Shown here: positions 32,412 through 40,524 of the stretch, in pieces
Position numbering within the stretch: position 1 is the stretch's first letter
Layout of the letters: each line of letters opens with the position of its first letter
From: Nonomuraea sediminis
Lineage (GTDB): Bacteria; Actinomycetota; Actinomycetes; Streptosporangiales; Streptosporangiaceae
NCBI RefSeq assembly: GCF_018531495.1
Contig: NZ_JAHDTI010000005.1
Span: 124,001 to 188,000, forward strand
Direction: 5' to 3'
DNA length: 64,000 nucleotides
Position numbers and translations under genes: made by a program
Notes under the pieces: model-generated
What the model was told of the DNA's origin: nothing
Database searches by the model: none
What the model saw: only the letters and a program-made list of their open reading frames with translations

Positions 32412-33116
32412 ATGGGCGTACGGAAAGCGGTGCCGGTCGACTACGACGACGATCCCGAGCGCTTCGCCGCCAACCTGACGGCGAAGGCCAGGTACGCCTC
32501 CGGCGACGTGCACCCCATCGTCGCCGCTCGATTGGTCGCGGAGGGCGCCTCCCCGATACTCGACGCGGGGGGCGGGACCGGGCCGCTGGCGCGTCTGCTG
32601 GCCGACGCCGGGGTGCCGGCCGTGGTGGCGGACATCGCCGAGCACGTACGGCAGGCGCCGCGGCCCGCCGTACAGGCCGACGCGCGGGCGTTGCCGTTCG
32701 CCGATGCGGTCTTCGGCGCCGTGGCGGGCCTGTGGATGCTGTACCACTTCGCCGACCCGATCCCGGTGCTCAGGGAAATGCGCCGGGTGCTGCGGCCGGG
32801 CGGCCTGCTCGCGGTCTCGGCGCCCAGCCGGCGCAACGACCCGGAGCTGGCGGCCGTCCTGCCGGACTGGGGCGCCCCGTTGAGCTTCGACGCCGAGTCG
32901 GCGCCCGCCGTGGTCGGCGAGGTCCTGGACGTGGTGGCGGTGACGTCGTGGGACGAACCGATGCTGCGGCTGCCCGACCGGCGGGCCGTGGCCCTCTATC
33001 TGCGCGGCCGGGGTCTGGCCGAGGCGGCGGCTCGGGATGCGGCGCTTCGCGTCGAGGCTCCGGTGCGGGTGACGAAACGAGGAGCGCTGGTCTGGGCGGT
33101 CAGGCGATGCCGTTGA
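32412..33116 (+). CDS. SAM-dependent methyltransferase (class I, UbiE/COQ5-like)
   Basis: The 234-residue protein has motif I ILDAGGGTGPLARLLADAG (SAM-binding GxGxG-type loop), the acidic strand end VVADIAEHV, the motif ALPFADAVFGAVAGLWMLYH, and LREMRRVLRPGGLLAVSAP. These are the features of small-molecule methyltransferases of the Methyltransf_11 type. The substrate is unknown. The ATG at 32412 follows GGCGAG. Its last 17 bp overlap the opposing TetR gene. Confidence 0.83.
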   Translation: MGVRKAVPVDYDDDPERFAANLTAKARYASGDVHPIVAARLVAEGASPILDAGGGTGPLARLLADAGVPAVVADIAEHVRQAPRPAVQADARALPFADAVFGAVAGLWMLYHFADPIPVLREMRRVLRPGGLLAVSAPSRRNDPELAAVLPDWGAPLSFDAESAPAVVGEVLDVVAVTSWDEPMLRLPDRRAVALYLRGRGLAEAAARDAALRVEAPVRVTKRGALVWAVRRCR

Positions 33117-33831
33117 GCAATGTTTGCAGGCCGCGTTCGAACTGGTCCTTCAGTCCCTGCTCGTCCATGGGTGGGGCGGGGGCGTCGTCGCTGGTTCGCG
33201 GGTCGCGGCCGGCCAGGAGGGCCTCGGTGTGCGGGTACTGGCCGGTGGCCAGCTGGGCCATGCCGTACTCGATGAGGGCGTTGGTGGTCTCGGGGTCGGA
33301 CTGCGCCGTCCTGGCGCGCGCGTACGACTCCCCCGTGCGCAGGGCGCTGCCGAAGACGTAGGAGTCCACCAGCGCCAGCAGGTCGAACTTGGCCGTGTCG
33401 TCCATCCCGGTGCCGGCGAGCGCGGCCAGGCACTGCTCGAAGTGGCGCATGGCGTTCGGGCCGAGCTGGGCCCCCTGCAGCGAGACGACCGCCCACGGGT
33501 GACGGACCAGCGCCGCCCAGGTGCGCCGGGCGATCATGGTGATCGCGTCCCGCCAGTGCTCCGGCAGTTCCCCCTCGGGCACCAGCGCCTCGGCCATCAG
33601 CGCGTCGTCCATCAGGGCGACGAGCTCGTCCTTGGTCTTCACGTAGTTGTAGAGGGTCATGGTGGCCGCGCCCAGCTTCGAGGCCACGTTGCGCATGGAC
33701 ACCGCGTCGAAGCCCTCCTGGTCGGCGATCCGCAACGCTGCCGCGGCGATCTGCGCACGGCTGAAGCGCGGGCCACGGGTCTGCGGTTCCGGCCGCGCCC
33801 AGATCGGCAGCGCACTCTCCTCCGTTGACAT
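33100..33831 (-). CDS. TetR-family repressor with TetR_C1-like domain
   Basis: The 243-residue regulator has an extended N-terminus (to about 20, SALPIWARPEPQTRGPRFSR), a DNA-binding domain including FDAVSMRNVASKLGAATMTL and YNYVKTKDELVALMDD, and a long C-terminal domain with RHPWAVVSLQGAQLGPNAMR, like Tet-repressor-type sensors. The ATG at 33831 lies 7 bp after TACGCT, consistent with a leaderless mRNA. It faces the small ORF and oxidoreductase at 33902-35046 across a region full of ACGTAC-type inverted repeats, which it probably binds. Confidence 0.9.
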   Translation of the reverse strand: MSTEESALPIWARPEPQTRGPRFSRAQIAAAALRIADQEGFDAVSMRNVASKLGAATMTLYNYVKTKDELVALMDDALMAEALVPEGELPEHWRDAITMIARRTWAALVRHPWAVVSLQGAQLGPNAMRHFEQCLAALAGTGMDDTAKFDLLALVDSYVFGSALRTGESYARARTAQSDPETTNALIEYGMAQLATGQYPHTEALLAGRDPRTSDDAPAPPMDEQGLKDQFERGLQTLLNGIA

Positions 33832-33890
33832 GACGTACAGCGTACATATAACGTACGGCATACGTTATCAACGTACGTCGTACGCCATAT
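33832..33890. promoter_or_regulatory. TetR operator region with repeated GTAC/ACGTAC motifs
   Basis: ATAACGTA-CGGCA-TACGTTAT (33848-33868) is a perfect inverted repeat with 8-bp arms. Around it, GTAC-centred words (ACGTAC, CGTAC, ACGTACG) recur from 33834 to 33884, including ACGTACGTCGTACG to the right. The minus-strand -10 box TACGCT (33839-33844) is 7 bp before the TetR start. The stretch is much lower in GC than its surroundings. Two or more repressor dimers could bind here. Confidence 0.65.
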
Positions 33891-33901
33891 CTGGAGGAAC
33901 G

Positions 33902-34105
33902 ATGATCCGCGATTTACTCCACCGGACGACGCACCTCGTGCCCGGAGTCCCCGAGCACGCCGACCTGCCGCCCGGCCACCAGGGCAGGACGCGGCACGGC
34001 CGTTCGTGGAATCACTCGGCGCATCACTCAGCCGCCCGTCCGCCGCGCGTGCTGGTGGGCTGGCAGCGCAGGATCGCCGCCTTCTTCGGCCAGGAGCCGT
34101 CGTGA
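33902..34105 (+). CDS. 67-residue His/Arg-rich small protein, translationally coupled
   Basis: Not recognised. TCTGGAGGAACG before the ATG is one of the best ribosome binding sites in the window, and the stop overlaps the next gene's GTG (GTGA). The product is rich in His, Arg and Pro (for example MIRDLLHRTTHLVPGVPEHA and ending WQRRIAAFFGQEPS). Its composition is close to out-of-frame high-GC translation in the middle, so it might instead be a leader whose translation opens the oxidoreductase start. No membrane helix is present. Confidence 0.5.
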   Translation: MIRDLLHRTTHLVPGVPEHADLPPGHQGRTRHGRSWNHSAHHSAARPPRVLVGWQRRIAAFFGQEPS

Positions 34106-35046
34106 AGGCCGTGGTCCTCCACGAGCTCGGCCAGCCGCCCCGCGTCGAGGACGTTCCCGAGCCCGTGCCCGCGGACGGCCAGGAACTCGTACAGGTCACG
34201 GCCTGCCCGCTGACCAACTTCGACCGGGCGCACGCCGCGGGAACCCACTACTCCAAGCCCGCGGCACTGCCGGCGGTCCTGGGCTTCATCGCCGCCGGGC
34301 GGCTGGGCGACGGCACCCGGGTGCTGTTCGGCTCGCCCGCGGGGACCATGGCCGAGTACGCCGTCACCGCCCGCGAGTGGTGCAAGGAGATCCCCGACGG
34401 CCTGGACGACGAGACCGCGGCCGCCGCGCAGAACCCGGCGCTGTCGGCATGGATGGGGCTGGACTGGCGGGGCAAGCTCGAGCCGGGGCAGAACGTGCTG
34501 ATCCTCGGCGCCACCGGCGTCACGGGAAAGCTGGCCGTCCAGCTCGCCAGGCGGATGGGCGCGGGGCGCGTCGTGGCGGCCGGCCGTAACGAGGGCGTCC
34601 TGGCAGAACTGCCGCGGCTCGGCGCCGACGCCACCATCCAGCTCTCCCAGCCCGACGACGCGCTGCGCGAGGCCTTTGCCGCCCATGACTACCACGTCGT
34701 CCTCGACTACCTGTGGGGACACCCGACCGAGGTGCTGCTGAGCTCCCTGGGAACCACCGACATGGAACTCCGGCATGCGCCGATCCGGCTGGTCCAGGTC
34801 GGGGTCATGGCCGGCTCGCACATCAGCCTGCCCGCCGAGGTGCTGCGCAGCAGCAGCCTGGAGATCGTCGGCGCCGGGAGCGGCAACGCCGCGCCCGTCG
34901 ACCTCATCACCGCCAAGCTCCACGAGCTGATGGTCCTGCTGGCGAAAGGCGAGCTGCGCATCGACGTCAACCGGGTCCCGCTCGCCGAGGCCCGGACGGT
35001 GTGGGACCTCGACCAGCGGGGCCGGCGGACCGTGCTGATCCCCTAA
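34102..35046 (+). CDS. zinc-free MDR-type NADPH:quinone oxidoreductase-like protein
   Basis: The 314-residue medium-chain dehydrogenase/reductase begins KAVVLHELGQPPRVEDVPEP. It lacks the catalytic and structural zinc cysteines and has the nucleotide-binding loop VLILGATGVTGKLAVQLARR (about 133-152). This resembles quinone oxidoreductases and enoyl reductases. The GTG start follows CAGGAG and overlaps the small upstream ORF by 4 bp. Being divergent from the TetR gene, it is the likely target of that repressor, as in many redox-stress or drug-response pairs. It converges with the cupin gene (4-bp overlap of ends). Confidence 0.87.
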   Translation: MKAVVLHELGQPPRVEDVPEPVPADGQELVQVTACPLTNFDRAHAAGTHYSKPAALPAVLGFIAAGRLGDGTRVLFGSPAGTMAEYAVTAREWCKEIPDGLDDETAAAAQNPALSAWMGLDWRGKLEPGQNVLILGATGVTGKLAVQLARRMGAGRVVAAGRNEGVLAELPRLGADATIQLSQPDDALREAFAAHDYHVVLDYLWGHPTEVLLSSLGTTDMELRHAPIRLVQVGVMAGSHISLPAEVLRSSSLEIVGAGSGNAAPVDLITAKLHELMVLLAKGELRIDVNRVPLAEARTVWDLDQRGRRTVLIP

Positions 35047-35405
35047 CCGACGGGAATGAACAGGGCCTCGAACGGCGCTTCGCCGACGCCGGCGGTGACG
35101 TGCCCCGACCCGGTGGTGTCGGCGGCGAGCACCAGGTCACCGGGGCCGAAGCGGCGGCTGCTGCCGTCGCTGACCGTCACCTCGATCGTCCCGCGCAGCA
35201 TCACCACCCACTGCTCGCGCGGCGCCGGGTGCGCGGTGCTGTCGAACGCGGCGCTCCGCAAGAACTGCACGCCGCCGCTCGACGGCACCGCGCCCACCGC
35301 CATGTCCGGCACCCCGTCGGCCACCCGCTGCGTGGCCAGAGTGATCTCGCCGTCCTCGAACGCCGATCCGCCGTCCAGGGTGCGGGCGATCCTGGTGAAA
35401 CGCAT
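35043..35405 (-). CDS. small cupin-domain protein
   Basis: The 120-residue product is a single cupin barrel. HPAPREQWVVMLRGTIEVTV corresponds to cupin motif 1, though with one His rather than the usual HxH, and FGPGDLVLAADTTGSGHVT to motif 2. Metal binding is therefore uncertain. Its ATG overlaps the last base of the NTF2-like gene's stop (TGATG), so the two are cotranslated. The pair may act on or bind one small molecule. Confidence 0.82.
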   Translation of the reverse strand: MRFTRIARTLDGGSAFEDGEITLATQRVADGVPDMAVGAVPSSGGVQFLRSAAFDSTAHPAPREQWVVMLRGTIEVTVSDGSSRRFGPGDLVLAADTTGSGHVTAGVGEAPFEALFIPVG

Positions 35406-35824
35406 CAGCTCGCCCCGATGAACTGGTGGTCGGTGCGGATCCGGCCTTCACCGTCCAGCGCCACCACGTCCAGCCCGCCCCCGACGACCTCGCGCGTGGC
35501 GGTCGACACCATCGACCACCGGATGGCGATCACGTTGGACAGCAGGACGGACGGCTCCCCCGCGGCCTCGAAGACGTGCTCGCCCGGCTCGACGAACATC
35601 TCGTAGGCCCGGGTCACCCTGGCCTCCAGCGCGTCGTACCCGTGGACCTCCAGCGGAGGCACGGGAAAGGCGATCGCGGCGGCGGCAGCGCGGATCTCCT
35701 CGGGCGGGTCCACCAGCACCTGGTTGCCATCGGGCGCCCACAGCTCGCGGATGAGCGCGCTGCGCGTGGCGGGGTCGGGCTCGTTCCAGAGGGCGACGTA
35801 ACGGTCTGCCAATTCTTTGCTCAT
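35405..35824 (-). CDS. NTF2-like/SnoaL-type small protein
   Basis: The 139-residue protein has a cone-shaped NTF2-like pattern: SKELADRYVALWNEPDPATR, SALIRELWAPDGNQVLVDPP, ALEARVTRAYEMFVEPGEHV and the ending DGEGRIRTDHQFIGAS. Relatives include SnoaL-type cyclases, ketosteroid isomerase-like proteins and many of unknown role. The ATG at 35824 is preferred over the first Met three codons upstream. It is the first gene of a two-gene unit with the cupin and is divergent from the XRE regulator. Confidence 0.8.
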   Translation of the reverse strand: MSKELADRYVALWNEPDPATRSALIRELWAPDGNQVLVDPPEEIRAAAAAIAFPVPPLEVHGYDALEARVTRAYEMFVEPGEHVFEAAGEPSVLLSNVIAIRWSMVSTATREVVGGGLDVVALDGEGRIRTDHQFIGAS

Positions 35825-35859
35825 GTGCAGCATGGTGCTGGCTTGCCTGCCGTACCGCG

Positions 35860-35902
35860 ATTCCCTGCAGGGAATGGCGCCGCATCAGGCATCCGGTATG
35901 AA
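35860..35902. promoter_or_regulatory. 16-bp perfect palindrome between NTF2-like and XRE genes
   Basis: ATTCCCTGCAGGGAAT (35860-35875) is a perfect palindrome in the 85-bp gap between the divergent genes. For the XRE gene a TATGAA box (35897-35902) lies 7 bp before the ATG at 35910, which suggests a leaderless mRNA. The palindrome is well placed to be the operator of the XRE protein, acting in both directions. Confidence 0.6.
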
Positions 35903-35909
35903 TAGCGAC

Positions 35910-36698
35910 ATGACGGTGTTGGCGGAACCTGACCAGTTCGCTCACGAGCTGCGGCGGTGGCGGACGCGCCGCCGCTTCAGCCAGCTCGACCTCGCGATCA
36001 GAGCCGACACGACCCAGCGGCACCTGAGCTTCCTCGAGCAGGGCCGCTCTCGTCCCGGACGCGCCATGGTGGTACGGCTGGCCGAGTCGCTCGGCCTGTC
36101 GCTGCGCGACCGCAACGACCTCCTGCTCGCCGCGGGCTTCGCCCCCGTCTACGCGGAGTCGAGCCTCGACGCCCCCGAGCTCGGCCCGGTGCGCGAGGCC
36201 CTCGATCGCATCCTCGATGGCCACCTGCCCTACCCGGCGGTGGTCGTCAAGCCGTACGGCGAGCTGGTCGCGGCCAACGCGGCCTTCGCCGTCCTGTCCG
36301 AGGGCGCCGCGCCCGCGCTGCTCGAGCCGCCGATCAACGTGCTGCGCCTCGCCCTGCACCCCGACGGGATGGGCCGCCGGGTCGAGAACCTGGCCGAGTG
36401 GGGCCGCCACATCACCGGCAATCTCCGCGACCAGCTGCGCCAGAGCCCCGACCCCGGCCTGGACGGGTTCGTCGCCGAGCTCGACGGCTACCTTCCCGAC
36501 GCGGACCCGCCCGCCGGCCATCTCGGCTTCGCCGTACCGCTGCGCCTGCGCGTGCCCGAGGGCGAGCTCCGCCTCATCACCACGCTCACCTCCTTCGCCA
36601 CCGCGGTCGACGTCACCCTGTCCGAGCTGCGCCTGGAAGCCTTCCTCCCCGCCGACGCTGAGACCGCCGAGATCCTCACCCGGCGCGCCCGATCCTGA
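35910..36698 (+). CDS. XRE-family regulator with MmyB-like ligand-binding domain
   Basis: The 262-residue protein has an N-terminal helix-turn-helix (ELRRWRTRRRFSQLDLAIRA, TTQRHLSFLEQGRSRPGRAM). The C-terminal domain of the MmyB type contains PVREALDRILDGHLPYPAVV, VVKPYGELVAANAAFAVLSE and NVLRLALHPDGMGRRVENLA. MmyB-like domains bind fatty-acid-like ligands in some actinobacterial regulators. The start is chosen from the -10 spacing; an ATG 12 bp upstream is possible. It probably controls the divergent NTF2/cupin genes. Confidence 0.9.
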   Translation: MTVLAEPDQFAHELRRWRTRRRFSQLDLAIRADTTQRHLSFLEQGRSRPGRAMVVRLAESLGLSLRDRNDLLLAAGFAPVYAESSLDAPELGPVREALDRILDGHLPYPAVVVKPYGELVAANAAFAVLSEGAAPALLEPPINVLRLALHPDGMGRRVENLAEWGRHITGNLRDQLRQSPDPGLDGFVAELDGYLPDADPPAGHLGFAVPLRLRVPEGELRLITTLTSFATAVDVTLSELRLEAFLPADAETAEILTRRARS

Positions 36699-36765
36699 CG
36701 TCAAGACCTGCACATCTACGGCGAGCCGACGAGGTGCTCGGCACCGTTGTCGTGAACATGCAGGT

Positions 36766-38388
36766 GTGAGTGGATCGGAGAAGGCCGCATCGGCGAGGCT
36801 CGTCCTGCTGACGCTGGCGTCGGGGCAGTTCCTGATGGCGCTCGACACGTCCGTGATGAACGTGGCGATCGCGACGGTGGCCAAGGACGTGGGGACCACG
36901 GTGGCCGGGGTCCAGGGCGCGATCGCGGCGTACACGCTGGTCATGGCCGTCCTCATGATCCCCGGCGGCAAGCTCGGGGCGATCATCGGCCGTAAGCGCG
37001 CGTTCACGATCGGGTGCGTGATCTACGGCTGCGGATCGTTCACCACGTCGATAGCCCCGAACCTGCCCGTTCTGCTGCTGGGCTGGTCGTTTCTCGAAGG
37101 GGTCGGTGCGGCGCTGATCCTGCCCGCGATCGTGGCGCTGGTCGCGGGAAACTTCGTCAAGGAGCAGCGGCCGGCCGCCTACGGGCTGGTGGCGGCGGCA
37201 GGGGCGATCGCGATCGCGGTCGGTCCTCTCATCGGCGGGCTCGCCACGACCTACTTCTCCTGGCGGTGGGTGTTCGCAGGGGAAGTCGTGATCGTGCTGG
37301 TCATCCTGCTGCTCGCCCGGCGGGTGGCCGACGCGCCACCGGACCGCCACCCGCGCATCGACGTCATCGGGGCCGTCCTGTCGGCGCTGGGGCTCGGGGT
37401 CTTCGTCTACGGCGTGCTGCAATCGGATGTGTGGGGCTGGTTCGCCCCCAAGCCGGGCGGGCCCTCCTGGTTCGGGATCTCACCGGTCGTGTGGCTCATG
37501 CTGGCGGGTGTGTTCCTGATCTGGCTGTTCATGCAGTGGGAGCGCCACGTCGTGCGGCGGGGCAAGGAACCCCTGGTGGACCCCGAGTTGCTGCGCAACC
37601 GGCAGCTCGTGGGCGGCCTGACGATGTTCTTCTTCCAGTACCTGACGCAGATGGGCGTCTTCGTCGTCATCCCGCTGTATCTGTCGGTCGCGCTCGGGCT
37701 GTCCGCCCTGGCCACCGGCGCGCGCATCATGCCGCTCTCCCTGCCGCTGCTGGTGGCCGCGCTGGCCATCCCCCGCCTGCTTCCCCAGGCCTCCCCGCGG
37801 CGGCTGGTGCGCGCGGGGATGCTGTCCGTGATCCTGGGCGCGGTCGTGCTGCTCGCGGCGCTGGAGGCCGGTTCGGGGCCCGAGATCGTCACCGTTCCGC
37901 TGCTGCTGATCGGCCTGGGCATGGGCACGCTGGCCTCCCAGCTCGGAGCGGTCACCGTCTCGGCGGTGCCGGACGAACGCAGCGCGGAGGTCGGCGGCGT
38001 CCAGAACACCGTCACGAACCTGGGCGCCTCCATCGGCACCGCGCTCGCCTCCTCGATCATGATCACCATGCTGACGACCTCGTTCCTCACCGCCGTGGAG
38101 CTCAACCCGGCGATCCCCGCGCAGGTCAAGCAGCAGGCGCAGGTCCAGCTCGTCGCCGGCGTGCCCTTCCTGTCAGACGCCCAGCTGAAGACCGCCCTCG
38201 ACGAGGCCGGCATGCCCGCCGAGGTGACCCAGGCGGCGCTGCAGGCCAACGCCGACGCCCGCATCGTCGGGCTCAAGGCCGCCCTGGCCATCCTCGTGCT
38301 CACCGGACTCATCTCGCTGTTCTTCGTGCACCTGATCCCCAGCGTCCAGCCGGGATCCACCGGCCGGACCGGCGAAGGAGCCACATAA
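36766..38388 (+). CDS. MFS transporter, DHA2 (14-helix drug-efflux) family
   Basis: The 540-residue protein has about 14 membrane helices. It opens with LVLLTLASGQFLMALDTSVM NVAI-type motif D1 and has the motif A-like loop GGKLGAIIGRKRAFTIG and motif C-like GAIAIAVGPLIGGLATTYFS WRWVF. This is the EmrB/QacA group of proton-driven exporters. The long upstream open frame belongs to the XRE gene region; the GTG at 36766 is the first sensible start before helix 1. No local regulator is directly attached. The 175 bp after it separate it from the oxidase pair. Confidence 0.88.
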   Translation: MSGSEKAASARLVLLTLASGQFLMALDTSVMNVAIATVAKDVGTTVAGVQGAIAAYTLVMAVLMIPGGKLGAIIGRKRAFTIGCVIYGCGSFTTSIAPNLPVLLLGWSFLEGVGAALILPAIVALVAGNFVKEQRPAAYGLVAAAGAIAIAVGPLIGGLATTYFSWRWVFAGEVVIVLVILLLARRVADAPPDRHPRIDVIGAVLSALGLGVFVYGVLQSDVWGWFAPKPGGPSWFGISPVVWLMLAGVFLIWLFMQWERHVVRRGKEPLVDPELLRNRQLVGGLTMFFFQYLTQMGVFVVIPLYLSVALGLSALATGARIMPLSLPLLVAALAIPRLLPQASPRRLVRAGMLSVILGAVVLLAALEAGSGPEIVTVPLLLIGLGMGTLASQLGAVTVSAVPDERSAEVGGVQNTVTNLGASIGTALASSIMITMLTTSFLTAVELNPAIPAQVKQQAQVQLVAGVPFLSDAQLKTALDEAGMPAEVTQAALQANADARIVGLKAALAILVLTGLISLFFVHLIPSVQPGSTGRTGEGAT

Positions 38389-38562
38389 CCCGCCAGGTGT
38401 ACTCCCGGGGGCGTAGATCCGGCGGGCTTTCGTCCCTGCGTGGTACGGGCGAATGCGCTTTCTGTGTGACGTTCCGCGAGCGCGGGTGGACGACGATTTC
38501 GGGTCATGAGGACCCGGCGTGCCGATCGTCGTCCGGGTCTCGACCCGTTGAGGGAGACACCC

Positions 38563-38910
38563 ATGTTCTTGCGCATCGCGATCACGATCCAGACCATCGC
38601 CCTGCTGGTGCAGGCCATCACCGCCGGGCTGCTGCTGTCCACGGCCGGCGGGCGGACGGCGCACATGACCACGGCCATCGCCGTGGCGGTCGCCGTGCTG
38701 CTGCACCTGGTCGCCGCGCTGATGACGCGGCGGCGGAACGCCATCTCGCCCGCTGTGACCATGCTCCTGGCGACGCTGGTCCAGATCGCGCTGGGCGTGA
38801 GCCACGTGAAGGCCGTACACGTGCCGCTCGGCGTGATGATGTTCGGCGCGAGCATGATGCGGCTCGGGCAGGTCTGGCCGGCCCGCCGTACCGACGCGGT
38901 CGCGGCGTGA
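38563..38910 (+). CDS. small membrane protein coupled to the multicopper oxidase
   Basis: The 115-residue product has three to four hydrophobic segments (about 3-30, 35-55, 64-83 and 86-104), with several Met and His near their ends (MLLATLVQIALGVSHVKAVH, VPLGVMMFGASMMRLGQVW). GAGGGAG about 7 bp before the ATG marks the start. Its stop overlaps the oxidase GTG (GTGA), so the two are made together. Family not recognised. A role in membrane anchoring, electron entry or copper delivery to the oxidase is inferred from coupling only. Confidence 0.8.
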   Translation: MFLRIAITIQTIALLVQAITAGLLLSTAGGRTAHMTTAIAVAVAVLLHLVAALMTRRRNAISPAVTMLLATLVQIALGVSHVKAVHVPLGVMMFGASMMRLGQVWPARRTDAVAA

Positions 38911-40322
38911 GGCTCACCAGGCGGCAGGCGCTGCTCGGCCTGGGCGGGGCAGCGCTGACCCTCTCGGGCTGCTCGCTGCTGCGCGGCACCCCGCAGCCCG
39001 CGCAGCTGAACGGCACCGCGCGGCTGCCCACGCCGTACGCCGTGCCGCTGCCACGGCCCGCGGTGGCCAAGCCGTACAAGAGCGACGGCCAAGCCGACTA
39101 CTACGAGCTCGTGCAGCGCGTGGCCGAGGTGGAGATCCTGCCCGGCCTGCGCACCCCGATCTGGGGGTACGGCGGGCAGTTCCCCGGACCCACCATCCAG
39201 GCGCGCAGCGGGCGCAGGACCGTGGTGCGCGTCACGAACACGCTCGGCGTGCCGACCGTCACCCATTTACACGGCGGGCACACCCCGCCGGACTCCGACG
39301 GCTACCCCACCGACCTGGTCCAGCCGGGGACCCACCGCGACTACGTCTTCCCGCTGGAGCAGCGGGCGGCCACGCTGTGGTACCACGACCACCGCATGGA
39401 CCAGACCGGGCCGCAGGTGTGGCGCGGGCTGGCCGGCCTCTTCCTGGTCGGCGACGAGGAGGAGGCCGCGCTGCCGCTGCCGCACGGCGAGCGGGACGTG
39501 CCGCTGCTGATCTGCGACCGCTCCTTCAACTCCGACGGCACCATGCCCTACCCGCCGCGCCACGACGAGACGTACATGGGCGGCGTGCTGGGCAACGTCA
39601 TCCTGGTCAACGGCGCGCCCTGGCCGTGGCTCGGCGTCGACCGGGCCCGCTACCGGCTGCGGTTGCTCAACGCCTCCAACGCGCGCGCCTACGAGCTGGC
39701 CCTGTCGCCCGGCGGCACGCTGACCCAGATCGGCAGCGACGGCGGCCTGCTCGCCGCCCCGCGCCGCCTGGACCGGGTACGGCTGGCGCCGGGGGAACGC
39801 GCGGACGTGGTGGTCGACTTCGCCGCCTACCGCGTCGGCGACCAGGTCGAGCTGCGCAACCTGCTCGGTGACGGCCCGCAGGCCAGGGTGATGCGCTTCA
39901 CCGTGGAGCGGAACGCCCGCGACGACTCGGCGGTGCCCGCGACGCTGTCACGTGTCGAACGGCTCGACCCCGCCCAGGCCACGGTCACCCGCGACTTCGA
40001 GTTCAGCAGCGGCGGCCCCGGCTGGCTGATCAACGGCAAGCCCTTCGACGCCCGGCGGGTCGACGCCCGCCCGCGCCTCGGCCAGCTCGAGATCTGGCGG
40101 CTGACCAGCGACGTCGCCCACCCCTTCCATCTGCACCTGAACTCCTTCCAGCTGGTGTCGGACGACGGGCCCGCGGAGTGGAAGGACACCCTCGAGCTGC
40201 GGGAGGCGCAGACGGTGGAGATAATCACCCGCTTCACCGGCTACCGGGGCCGATACGTCCTGCACTGCCACAACCTCGAACACGAGGACATGGCCATGAT
40301 GAGCACCTTCGAGGTGATCTGA
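38907..40322 (+). CDS. Tat-exported lipoprotein multicopper oxidase
   Basis: The 471-residue protein begins with a twin-arginine signal and lipobox: LTRRQALLGLGGAALTLSGC, lipid-modified Cys22. All four copper motifs of three-domain multicopper oxidases are present: THLHGGHTPPDSDGYP, WYHDHRMDQTGP, HPFHLHLNSF and HCHNLEHEDMAMMSTF, the last with the Cys-His-x3-His-x4-Met set for type 1 copper. It resembles CueO/SufI/CotA-like oxidases, which oxidise metals or phenolics with O2. It would be anchored outside the membrane. It is cotranslated with the small membrane protein at 38563. Confidence 0.93.
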   Translation: MRLTRRQALLGLGGAALTLSGCSLLRGTPQPAQLNGTARLPTPYAVPLPRPAVAKPYKSDGQADYYELVQRVAEVEILPGLRTPIWGYGGQFPGPTIQARSGRRTVVRVTNTLGVPTVTHLHGGHTPPDSDGYPTDLVQPGTHRDYVFPLEQRAATLWYHDHRMDQTGPQVWRGLAGLFLVGDEEEAALPLPHGERDVPLLICDRSFNSDGTMPYPPRHDETYMGGVLGNVILVNGAPWPWLGVDRARYRLRLLNASNARAYELALSPGGTLTQIGSDGGLLAAPRRLDRVRLAPGERADVVVDFAAYRVGDQVELRNLLGDGPQARVMRFTVERNARDDSAVPATLSRVERLDPAQATVTRDFEFSSGGPGWLINGKPFDARRVDARPRLGQLEIWRLTSDVAHPFHLHLNSFQLVSDDGPAEWKDTLELREAQTVEIITRFTGYRGRYVLHCHNLEHEDMAMMSTFEVI

Positions 40323-40524
40323 GGGCTCAGCCGGAGACGGCGCGGGCGAGGCTGTCCTCGATCTGCGCCGCCCAGCCTGACCTGCCGATCACGGAGGATC
40401 CATGTCCTAAAAGGGCGATGTCCTCAACATGCGCGCTCCGGCCTGTAGCCTCCTCAGTCACGTGAACATGATCGCGACAACCTGGCCTCCGGCAAGCGGG
40501 AGCGTCAGGAAGGGGGCTTGCTCG

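Noticed and set aside
37014-38906. Very long frame joining into the multicopper oxidase
   Set aside because: It reads the MFS gene and the small membrane protein in the wrong frame. The oxidase starts at the GTG at 38907 with its Tat signal.
40327-40430. Minus-strand tail reading HVEDIALLGHGSSVIGRSGW to a TGA as a gene end
   Set aside because: Too short, with no matching upstream coding part; the larger minus frame over 40525-41238 is a shadow of the secreted protein gene.
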